A stretch of 9,849 bases of DNA, from NCBI GenBank assembly GCA_900546465.1, contig URCX01000071.1, positions 1-9,849 of the forward strand. Reading direction: 5' to 3'. Under the pieces are notes generated by a model that searched no databases, was not told the origin of the DNA, and was given only the letters and a program-made list of their open reading frames with translations. This stretch comes from an uncultured Bacteroidota bacterium. Its GTDB lineage: Bacteria > Bacteroidota > Bacteroidia > Bacteroidales > P3. Positions 1-6,950 of the stretch are shown here, piece after piece (positions within the stretch are counted from its first letter, which is position 1; each line of letters opens with the position of its first letter). Position numbers and translations under genes: made by a program.

Positions 1-1
1 G

Positions 2-847
2 AAAGCCTTCCTTCCATTCTGGAAAGAAACATTGGAAAAAGCAAAACAAGACGAAACACTATATGCACACAACAAATGCGGGGACAGTACTTATTTGCAG
101 GTATGCGATAGTCTGTTCATCAAAAAATCCTACAAAGACGACATCAGAAAACAAATAGTATCCTCTTCTCTCGGAGACAAACACAAATATATTTATAGCG
201 ACTTGGGATTTATTTTGCTTGGCGATTTAGTCGAACATATAAGCGGCAAAAGTCTTGATACCTATCTCCAAGAAACATTCTATGAACCTTTGGGATTAAC
301 CAACACTTCTTTCAACCCGCTTTCTCACGGAATAAACAAAGAAAACATAGTTCCAACACTTGAAGCCGTTGATTTCAGGCAATCGAAATTACAAGGCTTT
401 GTCCATGACGAAAGTTCTGCATTAAACGGCGGCATTGCAGGTCATGCAGGTCTGTTTTCAAACGCCAAAGATTTGTTTATAATATGCCAAATGCTTCTGA
501 ACGGTGGAGTTTACGATAACAAACGATACCTGAAAGAAGAAACCATAACAACATTCAACCACAGATACTTCAAGAAATATCAAAACCGAAGAGCCTTAGG
601 CTTTGACAAACCACTCCTATCCTCACCCTCTGCACATTGTTCCAAATATTGCAGCGAGGAAAGTTTCGGACATAGCGGCTTTACAGGAACCTATTTATGG
701 ATAGAGCCTGAAAACAAAACCATATTCATATTTCTATCAAATAGAGTTTATCCCGATGCCAAGAGTAACAAATTGGCTCAAATGAACATAAGAACCAACA
801 TACAGGATTTGATTTACGAATCATTACAACAAAATAAAGAGGAATAA
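2..847 (+). CDS. C-terminal part of a serine hydrolase (class C beta-lactamase-like domain), 5' end outside window
   Basis: The reading frame is open from the first bases of the window, so the gene starts upstream; the TTG at 32 is not a likely start. The visible part (about 281 residues) matches the second half of a beta-lactamase/PBP-like fold (PF00144 type): a YSD triad in the segment KYIYSDLGFILLGDLVE replaces the usual YxN, a glycine-rich loop reads NGGIAGHAGLFS, and HSGFTGT near the C-terminus fits the HxG/KTG position. The catalytic SxxK would lie before the window. In Bacteroidales this domain is often fused behind a glycoside hydrolase family 3 domain (beta-N-acetylglucosaminidase type); whether that holds here cannot be seen. 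It ends one base before the next gene, suggesting an operon. Likely an envelope hydrolase acting on peptidoglycan-related or similar substrates (inference). The domain call is fairly sure; the substrate is not. Confidence 0.8.
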   Translation, partial: KAFLPFWKETLEKAKQDETLYAHNKCGDSTYLQVCDSLFIKKSYKDDIRKQIVSSSLGDKHKYIYSDLGFILLGDLVEHISGKSLDTYLQETFYEPLGLTNTSFNPLSHGINKENIVPTLEAVDFRQSKLQGFVHDESSALNGGIAGHAGLFSNAKDLFIICQMLLNGGVYDNKRYLKEETITTFNHRYFKKYQNRRALGFDKPLLSSPSAHCSKYCSEESFGHSGFTGTYLWIEPENKTIFIFLSNRVYPDAKSNKLAQMNIRTNIQDLIYESLQQNKEE

Positions 848-848
848 A

Positions 849-1592
849 ATGGAGACAAAAGAGACAGCAAACCTCTTGAGAAATCTTGCACAGCAATATA
901 ATACAAAAGATTTCATACAAAACGACCCCGTTCAATTTCCTCACAAATATACAGACAAACGAGATATTGAAATCTCTGCCATAATCTCTTCATGGATAGC
1001 ATACGGCAACAGAAAGCAAATCATACTTACACTTAACCGACTGCACACCGAATTTTATGATTCCCCATACTGTTATATCCGCAACAGAAGATATGTAGCT
1101 CATCGCCACAATGAACAATGCCTCTACCGTTTCTACATCTACAAAGACTTCTATCAACTATGCGAGACCCTCTATTGTATTTATATCAGTAAGCAATACC
1201 CTTCCATGGAAGACAAATTACTATCCATACAAAAGGAATACACCTCCTGCATATCCCTTTTAGAAGCCCTCATCTCTCTCTTTCCAAATCAGAAGGGCAT
1301 ACCGCTCAACACCACGTCCGCATGCAAACGCCTCTGTCTTCTCCTACGTTGGCTCATACGCAAAGACTCAATAGTAGATTTAGGAATATGGAATCTCTTA
1401 CCCCAAAGCGAACTACTAATTCCCTTGGATACACACGTATTCCGCATGGCAAAAGAATTAAACCTGACAAATCGCAAACAAGCAGACATGAAAACAGCAG
1501 TGGAAATAAGCAACAAACTTAAAGAAGTATTTCCCGACGACCCTACACTTGGAGACTTTGCCCTCTTCGGCTACGGAATAGACCACAAATAG
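849..1592 (+). CDS. TIGR02757 (DUF2400) family protein, HhH-DNA-glycosylase-like
   Basis: A 247-aa protein with the marks of the TIGR02757/DUF2400 family found widely in Bacteroidota: ISSWIAYGNRKQII near residues 46-60, a helix-rich middle with KRLCLLLRWLIRKDSIVDLGIW, then LIPLDTHVFRMAKELNLT and the C-terminal DFALFGYGIDHK. The family is related to helix-hairpin-helix GPD base-excision glycosylases, and the PLDTHV aspartate lies where those enzymes carry their key acidic residue. Its real substrate is not known to me. The length is normal for the family. The start at 849 is favoured because it follows the upstream stop by one base, with GAGG (839-842) just upstream, which suggests translational coupling with the serine hydrolase. 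No lesion is visible. Confidence 0.85.
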   Translation: METKETANLLRNLAQQYNTKDFIQNDPVQFPHKYTDKRDIEISAIISSWIAYGNRKQIILTLNRLHTEFYDSPYCYIRNRRYVAHRHNEQCLYRFYIYKDFYQLCETLYCIYISKQYPSMEDKLLSIQKEYTSCISLLEALISLFPNQKGIPLNTTSACKRLCLLLRWLIRKDSIVDLGIWNLLPQSELLIPLDTHVFRMAKELNLTNRKQADMKTAVEISNKLKEVFPDDPTLGDFALFGYGIDHK

Positions 1593-1642
1593 ACAACTAT
1601 ACCATAAGCATTATAAAGCATATTCTCAGAAGCCGCACCTAT

Positions 1643-1780
1643 CTAAATTCTGAATAGCATAAAAGCCAAACACGAACAACTCAATTCAAAGATTTTTTCT
1701 CCCGATACCGATAATTCGATAACTTCTATAACTACTAATGTTCTCAGACCATCTGAAATTTCCGGATAATCTAAGAACAT
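1643..1780 (-). CDS. Possible 45-aa small ORF, doubtful
   Basis: The minus strand has an ATG at 1780-1778 followed by 45 codons and a TAG stop. The peptide begins MFLDYPEISDG and ends in a cysteine-rich hydrophobic stretch, CSCLAFMLFRI. An AAGGAG (about 1806-1801) lies about 20 bases upstream, further than a normal Shine-Dalgarno spacing. A TACCTTTG element (1958-1951) sits about 170 bases upstream on the same strand. Against it: the 11-bp inverted repeat covers its first codons and codons 13-16, so the sequence may be conserved as DNA or RNA structure instead of protein. I do not recognise a family. Confidence 0.2.
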   Translation of the reverse strand: MFLDYPEISDGLRTLVVIEVIELSVSGEKIFELSCSCLAFMLFRI

Positions 1781-1784
1781 TAGT
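1734..1784. repeat. 11-bp perfect inverted repeat, 29-nt loop
   Basis: ACTAATGTTCT (1734-1744) is exactly complementary to AGAACATTAGT (1774-1784). It lies about 140 bp after the TIGR02757 gene and has no T-run, so it is a weak candidate for an intrinsic terminator. It could be an operator, a recombination end or a structured RNA. Confidence 0.6.
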
Positions 1785-1926
1785 ATGAGAAATAATTTCT
1801 CCTTGTGGATTTTTCGGTTCCGAACTATCTCGCTGGATAACAGGATGTTACCATTTAGTGATGGGTGGATAGGTAACGATTTAGAAATGAGCAGACTGCT
1901 TTAAGGCACACTGTTTTGAATAACCA

Positions 1927-1987
1927 AAGAACGCTCACTATTATCACTTGCAAAGGTACAGATTTGCGAGGGAAAGTGAGCGTTCTT
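1927..1987. repeat. Nested inverted repeat around a GTACCTTTGC decamer
   Basis: The outer arms AAGAACGCTCACT (1927-1939) and AGTGAGCGTTCTT (1975-1987) are a perfect 13-bp pair. Inside, CTTGCAAA (1948-1955) and TTTGCGAG (1963-1970) form an imperfect pair (7 of 8). The centre contains GCAAAGGTAC (1950-1959), whose complement GTACCTTTGC fits both the Bacteroidota -7 promoter element (TAnnTTTG) and the GTANNTTTGC core used by CTnDOT-type integrases. No TTTG was found at the usual -33 distance, so the promoter reading is weak. Nested symmetric arms fit an attachment site or operator better. Confidence 0.55.
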
Positions 1988-2059
1988 GTGTGATTTTCTT
2001 CTTGAAAAGTATTGTCGGGGCTGAAATACAACGATGAAAGAGAAAGGGGATTTTCGGTT

Positions 2060-2374
2060 TTACAGCCGATGTGAGCGGTTACGGTTGATAAGCTGTTTCC
2101 ATTTCTGCTCGCACCAATCGGCAATGGGAAGTCCGTTGATGGTCAAAAGCGATCGCTTCTTCTCGTCTTTGATAATACGGATTTCGCTGTCCTCTTCCGT
2201 AAACTCTCTCTTGTATAATCCCGAATAGGCTTTTGCCGTGCCTCGCTGGGGAGTTTCCGTGCGATACATCTCCGCGATTCTGTCGTCAAAAGAATCTATC
2301 TTTCGGAGCATCAGACGGATATTCAAGAGCTGGTAGAAGCTGGAAAAGCCACTTTGTCCCAATCTACGATAGTC
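2060..2374 (-). pseudogene. Orphan ORF fragment, unknown family (probably truncated)
   Basis: Minus-strand frame of about 104 codons, open from just after a TAA at 2377-2375; the first possible start is a TTG at 2362, and the first ATG is about 20 codons in. The product is highly charged and soluble, with segments such as LMLRKIDSFDDRIAEMYR and GLPIADWCEQKWKQLI that look like true protein. No transmembrane segment or catalytic motif is evident. Absence of a good start, position beside gene-poor scar DNA and lack of partners suggest the C-terminal remnant of a longer gene, perhaps from an accessory or conjugative element. I do not recognise the family. Confidence 0.45.
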
Positions 2375-2391
2375 TTATAGAATAGAATTCC

Positions 2392-2421
2392 TGCCAAAAT
2401 GTCACCTCTTTAATTCTGGCA
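2392..2421. promoter_or_regulatory. Interrupted palindrome upstream of the membrane-peptide gene
   Basis: TGCCAAAAT (2392-2400) and ATTCTGGCA (2413-2421) are complementary at 8 of 9 positions with a 12-nt spacer. The palindrome lies 33 bp before the ATG of the small membrane-protein gene, in the only untranslated space in front of the two-gene module. That position suits an operator for autoregulation or an RNA hairpin in the leader. Function is inferred from position only. Confidence 0.35.
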
Positions 2422-2453
2422 CACTACTTGCGATTTTATTTTTTGAAATAATA

Positions 2454-2648
2454 ATGATAGTTATGGATTTTTTGAAAGACAACTCAGTATGGATAACTCC
2501 TCTTCTTGTTGCTATTGTTGGAGGTGTTATTAGTGGTATTTTTTACCTGATAAAAAAAGGTGGAAAAAGTAACAAGCAGACAATTAAAGATGTTCATAAT
2601 AGCACTATAAATCAGGTAAACGGCAATAACAATGAATTTCGGGAATGA
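2454..2648 (+). CDS. Small single-pass membrane protein with an STI.Q..G..N motif tail
   Basis: A 64-aa protein. Residues 13-33 form one hydrophobic helix (WITPLLVAIVGGVISGIFYL) followed by a lysine-rich stretch (KKGGKSNK), which by the positive-inside rule puts the C-terminal tail in the cytoplasm. That tail is short, polar and Asn/Gln-rich, with VHNSTINQVNGNNN at residues 47-60. The next gene's product carries a closely matching motif near its own N-terminus. The ATG at 2454 is used here; an in-frame ATG at 2463 is equally possible and only removes three residues. No clear Shine-Dalgarno is seen. The gene overlaps the next by 17 bp, a sign of coupled translation. A plausible role is a membrane anchor or pore-type effector that pairs with the downstream protein (inference). 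It could also be a frameshifted N-terminal exon of that protein. Confidence 0.65.
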   Translation: MIVMDFLKDNSVWITPLLVAIVGGVISGIFYLIKKGGKSNKQTIKDVHNSTINQVNGNNNEFRE

Positions 2649-3711
2649 TCAGAAAATAGAAAGTGTTAATCAATCCACCATAGTACAAGCAAAAGGTGAC
2701 ATTAACTTTAATGGCATTACAGCTGAAACTGCTATGGAAATCTGCAAATATGTAGTAAAAGCAGAGTTGGCTGTTTATACTCAGGATGCAAGGGTCGAGG
2801 CCGAGAAAAGATTATCTGACATATCGGAAAAAACAATAGACCGAATAACTTCATTAAAGGAAGATTTATTACATCGTTTCAAAGAACCTGCAATTCAGAT
2901 GGCATTAAATGAGACATTTAAAAATTACATCGCATCCGGCAATGAAGACTTAGGTGAAAATCTTATAGATTTACTAATCGAACGTTTGAATGTACAAGAA
3001 AGAACAACAGAACAATCTATAATAGATGAAGCGAGAAACATAATACCAAAACTATCTTCCAATACAGTTTCATTATTGGCAATAATGGTTTTTAGTAAAC
3101 TGATATTTCCATACAACAAAAAACAATATGATGACTTGTTATTGAAGTTGGCTCCGTTAGTGGAAAAATTAAAAAATATCAGTTCATTGGATATAGCCCA
3201 CCTAAAGCAAGTCGGATGTGGCTATGGAATATCGGCATTTCATGTTGTAGAACCACTTGAAAAATATCTACTTTCTGATTATGATTTATTTTTTAGACAT
3301 AGCATTTCATTGGATGAATTAAATTATATTTTTCAGAAGTATCCACAACTAATGAATGTTTCTCAGCAAACTGATTTACTATATATAATGGGTTTGTTTT
3401 CTATTGAAGGGCAATATGTGTCTTTTAATGTCACAAACACCAAGACTGTAACAGAAGCATTCAATCAAGCAAATAAAGACCAGTTAATCCCCCTATTTGA
3501 AGATTTGAAAAATAAAGCAATTCCATTTACAGAAGATGAAGTTTGTAACTATCATATTCAGAAGGATGCTCGATGGCAATATGCATTTGACGTTTTCAAA
3601 AATAATCAAATAACAACTTTCCAATTAAATCCTGTTGGAGTGTATATTGGAATCAGGCAATTGACTAAAATATGCGAAATGTCTATACCAATGTCATTAT
3701 TCTATGTTTAG
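2632..3711 (+). CDS. Soluble protein with N-terminal STI.Q..G..N motif, LPO_1073/Vpar_1526-like (candidate defence partner)
   Basis: A 359-aa protein with no signal peptide or membrane helix. Residues 12-25 read VNQSTIVQAKGDIN, matching the tail of the upstream membrane peptide. From about residue 29 it is mainly helical and charged (TAETAMEICKYV, then a probable coiled coil through about residue 90, EAEKRLSDISEKTIDRI). The middle and C-terminal parts contain predicted helices and a region with FYV-like end but no enzymatic motif I can name. The order 'Q-rich/GDIN motif, then helical EICKYVVKAEL-type start' reminds me of proteins annotated LPO_1073/Vpar_1526 family, whose function is not known to me; this needs a profile search. 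The ATG at 2632 lies inside the upstream gene in another frame, without a clear Shine-Dalgarno, so coupled re-initiation is likely. The base composition is clearly more AT-rich than the uptake genes to the right, which suggests horizontal transfer. Confidence 0.7.
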   Translation: MNFGNDQKIESVNQSTIVQAKGDINFNGITAETAMEICKYVVKAELAVYTQDARVEAEKRLSDISEKTIDRITSLKEDLLHRFKEPAIQMALNETFKNYIASGNEDLGENLIDLLIERLNVQERTTEQSIIDEARNIIPKLSSNTVSLLAIMVFSKLIFPYNKKQYDDLLLKLAPLVEKLKNISSLDIAHLKQVGCGYGISAFHVVEPLEKYLLSDYDLFFRHSISLDELNYIFQKYPQLMNVSQQTDLLYIMGLFSIEGQYVSFNVTNTKTVTEAFNQANKDQLIPLFEDLKNKAIPFTEDEVCNYHIQKDARWQYAFDVFKNNQITTFQLNPVGVYIGIRQLTKICEMSIPMSLFYV

Positions 3712-3732
3712 AGTAGAACTATGAGTGCTGAA

Positions 3733-4177
3733 TTCCAGTCACAAATGCAACTTATCAGTTATACCATTTGTAATGGTTGCAAAGTTAGCGAAAAAATATT
3801 CTATAGGAGTTAGAAAGCCGAGCTTTTTTTCTTGGTCTGTTGTTCAATCTGTTCTGAATGAAAGAAATGTCTTTATCGGTCAAGTTCTCAAACAATGAAC
3901 CTTTTGGCAGATATTGTCGTATAAGTCCGTTCATATTTTCATTGGCTCCTCTTTCCCACGAATGATATGGATGTGCAAAGTAAACATCTATACCGAGTGC
4001 AGTGGCAATGTCCTTATGTCCGGCAAACTCTTTTCCATTGTCTGTCAACATTGTCTCTACAAGCCGGCATAGCTCTTTTGTGAACTTGATCAACTTTGGC
4101 TTCTCTTTCATTCTTCGTTCATATTTGCTCGGCTCTGTATTGTCCGCTACGCTTATCGCAGTTTCGCTTGAAAGCAC
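3733..4177 (-). pseudogene. IS30-family transposase, C-terminal fragment (DDE core end), frameshifted
   Basis: The minus-strand frame keeps the end of the integrase core: TDNGKEFAGH holds the second catalytic Asp and SWERGANENMNGLIRQYLP the catalytic Glu. The part with the first Asp is deleted between this fragment and the N-terminal one, whose frame differs. A second lesion lies in a run of seven T (3824-3830, A7 in the coding sense): in the present frame the end reads KKARLSNSYRIFFR, but removing one A restores the family-like KKLGFLTPIEYFFANF and runs on to a TGA inside the terminal repeat. The gene is therefore broken at least twice. Confidence 0.8.
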
Positions 4178-4325
4178 GACTAATCACAGATTTATCTTTG
4201 CCGATAACGTTTGCGATTTGATTATTCCTGAAACCTTGTTGTTTCATCACGAAAATTGTGAACCTTTGCTCCTTGGTTAGATGACTCATATTTTGCAAGA
4301 TTTGGTTAAGGGCAAAGATAGTCAT
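4119..4325 (-). pseudogene. IS30-family transposase, N-terminal fragment (helix-turn-helix)
   Basis: The natural start is probably the ATG of MSHLTKEQRF (about 4289), 12 codons inside the open frame. The fragment contains the typical IS30 N-terminal DNA-binding region: LTKEQRFTIFVMKQQGF, then GKDKSVISRAFKRNCDKRSGQY, the helix-turn-helix that recognises the element's ends. The frame then runs out of homology and stops at 4119. The catalytic core, including the first Asp of the DDE triad, does not follow in this frame, so the product could bind DNA at most. Confidence 0.75.
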
Positions 4326-4332
4326 TTTTCAG

Positions 4333-4371
4333 ACTCAAACAGGAAGGTAAATTTCCCTCTCTTGTTTGAGT
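4333..4371. terminator. Hairpin near the IS right end, with T-rich flank
   Basis: ACTCAAACA (4333-4341) pairs exactly with TGTTTGAGT (4363-4371), and GGAA/TTCC inside can extend the stem. TTTTATTTT follows on the plus strand. It lies between the right terminal repeat and the transposase start. Such hairpins in insertion sequences often stop transcription entering from outside; that role is inferred from position. Confidence 0.5.
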
Positions 4372-4421
4372 TTTATTTTGACTCTTTCCCCGCCCTCCTA
4401 AAGTTGCATTTATGAGTTGAA

Positions 4422-5739
4422 CTTGCAAAGAATGTTTATGCTCGAAAACAAGCTGATGAAAAGCGGGGTACTGAACAACCGCCTTAACTTCGAGTCGCAT
4501 TTCTCCCTATCGCATACAACGAACAATTTTGTGGATACGGCACGGGTGAATCACGATTTCGAGGGAAACATATATCCGAGTCCGAACGGACAGGGAGAAA
4601 CGGGAGATGTCCCTCACAACTCGAACGACAAAGGTTTGGAAATCAACGAACGCCTCAACCTTGATTACAGATTGTCCACCAATCATAGTCTGAACCTGAA
4701 CACGCTTATCAACTATGCCCGAAGACAACCGAGCGATGACATTGCGAGTCAGCATGCCGGTTTTGTCATCGGAGGATTTCCAAGCAAAAAGACCAGTGTC
4801 GCTTCGGGACTGACTTGGGAGGCGAAACTCTTCGGCAGGAAACTGACGAATATGTTCTCTGCAAAGTATTTCCATCTCCACTCCGAGATAGAGGATTTGA
4901 CGTCATACGAGATGATTGAGGCTCCGAAAAAAAAGAGCAATACGACATCGCAGATCGGCTGGATAGAGGCAATGAAGTACGAACCGTTCAGAGGCTTTCA
5001 TCTGAAGGCATCTTACCAACGGGCAATACGCCTCCCCAATTCGCAAGAGTTGTTCGGCGACGGTATCATCACCTTTCCTGCTGCCGGACTGAAACCGGAG
5101 AAAAGCCACAACTTCAATCTGGGCTTCTTGATAGATAAAAACGGCGTACTCGGACTGTCGTGATTGCAATTTGAAGTAAATGGCTTTTATATGCAGGTGA
5201 GCGATATGATAAAACTGATGAAACAACATATGGCAGCCGGATATGTGAATGCGGAAAAGGTGCATATCAAGGGTATAGAGACCGAGTTGAAACTGGATAT
5301 AACGCCTACGCTCTATGCCTACGGAAATCTGACTTATCAGGATGTGCGCGATGTCTTGGACTATTTGCCGGGCACTCAAGCCCTCAATCCGACAAAAGGC
5401 TTGCGATTGCCGAATATTCCCTACCTATTTGCCAACTTCGGAGCGGAATATCACAGCGACAGATTGTTCAAGAACTGGTATGTCAAGGCATTCTGGGACG
5501 GGAAGTTCACGAAAGAGTTCTTCTACTTTTGGGAACTTACCGAATTGCAGAAACGGCGCATTCCTCGCAGTTTCGTCTATGATATAGGTCTGTTACTGAC
5601 TTATAAAAACAAATATTCCATCGCCTTGGAATGCCACAACCTGATGAACAAAGAAGTGTGGGATCAGTTCCGTCAGCCGTTGGCGGGACGGACGTTTCAC
5701 CTTAAATTCAGATACGTCTTCTCGAAAGGTATTTTATAA
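4422..5739 (+). pseudogene. TonB-dependent outer-membrane receptor, C-terminal barrel fragment with in-frame TGA
   Basis: Frame 4422-5739 encodes about 438 residues of an outer-membrane beta-barrel: alternating aromatic/polar strands, the segment ASYQRAIRLPNSQELFGDG that is typical of TonB-dependent siderophore/heme receptors, GIETELKLDITPTLYAYGNLTYQ, and LECHNLMNKEVWDQFRQPLAGRTFHLKF close to the C-terminus. The plug domain, TonB box and first strands are missing; the frame emerges straight from the IS right repeat. A TGA at 5161-5163 interrupts the same frame (LS-stop-LQFEV), with homologous-looking barrel sequence on both sides. The gene is therefore doubly inactivated. It lies 18 bp before the lipoprotein gene. 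In Bacteroides XusA/XusB such a pair takes up xenosiderophores; that role for the ancestor is an inference. Confidence 0.85.
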
Positions 5740-5757
5740 TTCTAAACATAAATAAGA

Positions 5758-6939
5758 ATGAGAACAACAACATTGAAGAACATAGCTTTTTCTGCTATGC
5801 TGGTCGGCTCCATAGGGCTGACATCTTGCGACAAGAACGACGACCCAAAACCTACGCCCAACGATGTGCTACAGCATTTTGCCTTTGTACATTATGTGGA
5901 CAAAAGTGCTTATGTCGGCACGTTCGGCGATTTGACTCCTCAAGCAACAGACAACAAGAAAGCATTCGAATTCGGCTTTGGGTGTTATCTATTCGCAAAA
6001 GGAAACACGGTACTTGTGCCCGAAGGGAAATTCGGAGATAAGGTACACAAGTTTACAAGAGGAGTGCACGGCGAGCTGCAGAAAGCAGGTACGATGACTT
6101 TTGAACAGATGGCGCAACCCGGAGAAATCAACTTCATCGACGAACAGCGGGCATACGTTGCTTTGCACGGAAGGGGCAAGATTGCACTAATCAATACCGC
6201 TACGTTGCAAAAGGAGGATGAAATCGACCTCTCGCCTTATGCCGTTCAGGACAATAATCCCGATCCCGGATGCAATGTCATTCGAGACGGAAAGATGTAT
6301 GTAGCCCTCAACCAGCTCAATTCGCCCCACACCTCCGTACCGGGGACGGGGGCAGAGGTGGCTGTTATTGACCTTAAAACGAAAAAGACCGAGGTCATCA
6401 AGGACAGCCGCACAAGTGTGGTCGGATTGTTTCGTCACTCCGATGCATTCATAGACGAGCGGGGCGACATCTACTTTTACAGTGCCGGCAACAACTTCAA
6501 CGTTGCCGATAAGGAAGGATTCCTGCGTATCCGCAAGGGAAGCGACCAATGGGATGCTGACTACCTGTTCAACCTGTCGAAAACGACCATCAAGGGAATG
6601 GGCAAGGCCGGGCAATATATGATAAAGTCTTACTATGCAGGTAACGGCATAGTATATAGTTGTCTGAAAGTAACGGACACTGAATTCGGAATACTCAAGA
6701 AAGACTTCCAGCCCGTGAAAATCAACATTTGGAACAAAACCATCGAAAAAATCGATTTGCCGATGACCGACAGTAACGGTTCTTTTGCCATAACCCGCTA
6801 CAAAGATTTCATCGTCTTTGGTATGACGTGCAATAACGGAACGGGCTACTATACCTACAATACCAAGACGGGCGAATGCTCGCAAACACCCGTTGTTACT
6901 GCCGTGGGAGTACCTTCAAGTTTAGTCGCGTTTGAGTAA
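5758..6939 (+). CDS. Surface lipoprotein, beta-propeller-like (DUF4374/XusB-like)
   Basis: A 393-aa lipoprotein. The signal peptide (MRTTTLKNIAFSAMLVGSIG) ends in LTSC, with Cys24 as the lipidation site, followed by DKNDDPKP, an acidic stretch like the Bacteroidota surface-export signal. The mature part shows repeated blade-like segments such as YVGTFGDLTPQ, INFIDEQRAYVALHGRGKIALINTATLQ, GAEVAVIDLKTKK and VKINIWNKTIEKIDLP, consistent with a beta-propeller. The family resembles DUF4374 and XusB, a siderophore-capturing lipoprotein that hands its ligand to the TonB receptor XusA. It sits just downstream of a receptor remnant, as expected for that pair. The frame is intact, but its partner receptor is not. 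Family placement is from memory and moderately sure; ligand unknown. Confidence 0.7.
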   Translation: MRTTTLKNIAFSAMLVGSIGLTSCDKNDDPKPTPNDVLQHFAFVHYVDKSAYVGTFGDLTPQATDNKKAFEFGFGCYLFAKGNTVLVPEGKFGDKVHKFTRGVHGELQKAGTMTFEQMAQPGEINFIDEQRAYVALHGRGKIALINTATLQKEDEIDLSPYAVQDNNPDPGCNVIRDGKMYVALNQLNSPHTSVPGTGAEVAVIDLKTKKTEVIKDSRTSVVGLFRHSDAFIDERGDIYFYSAGNNFNVADKEGFLRIRKGSDQWDADYLFNLSKTTIKGMGKAGQYMIKSYYAGNGIVYSCLKVTDTEFGILKKDFQPVKINIWNKTIEKIDLPMTDSNGSFAITRYKDFIVFGMTCNNGTGYYTYNTKTGECSQTPVVTAVGVPSSLVAFE

Positions 6940-6950
6940 ATCCCATATCG

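Larger units (their letters stand above)
1593..2059. other. Gene-poor stretch with inverted repeats (possible integration or deletion scar)
   Basis: No convincing gene fills this 467-bp stretch. It holds two inverted-repeat structures (1734-1784 and 1927-1987), a GTACCTTTGC decamer on the minus strand (1950-1959), and a 45-codon minus-strand ORF (1643-1780) of doubtful status. To its right lies a leftward orphan ORF fragment. The combination suggests remains of a lost mobile element, but no transposase or integrase is visible. Confidence 0.45.
3733..4421 (-). mobile_element. Decayed IS30-family insertion sequence, about 689 bp
   Basis: The ends are imperfect inverted repeats, 3733-3753 and 4401-4421, identical at 18 of 21 positions and sharing the core AAATGCAACTT. 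Between them lie leftward remains of an IS30-type transposase. Intact members of this family are usually over 1 kb, so roughly 0.4 kb or more is missing inside. No target duplication is evident next to the ends. The right end abuts the middle of a TonB-receptor gene whose 5' half is absent on the other side, so the element probably sits at a deletion or recombination junction and did not simply insert. Confidence 0.8.

Noticed and set aside
1289..1522. Overlapping short ORFs on both strands inside the TIGR02757 gene
   Set aside because: They are shadows of a well-supported family gene.
3763..3777. Small hairpin ACCATT/AATGGT near the IS left end
   Set aside because: Six base pairs within the frame-corrected transposase C-terminus; too short to claim a function.
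3824..3830. Programmed frameshifting in the A7 run of the transposase
   Set aside because: The family-like frame needs a shift in the +1 sense, whereas classical A-run slippage in insertion sequences is -1, and the gene already lacks its catalytic middle.
4903..5379. Minus-strand ORF of 158 codons
   Set aside because: It lies opposite the TonB-receptor barrel sequence and shows no protein family features.
6187..6885. Long minus-strand ORF of 232 codons
   Set aside because: It is antisense to the intact lipoprotein gene, whose lipobox, signal peptide and terminator give the true coding strand.
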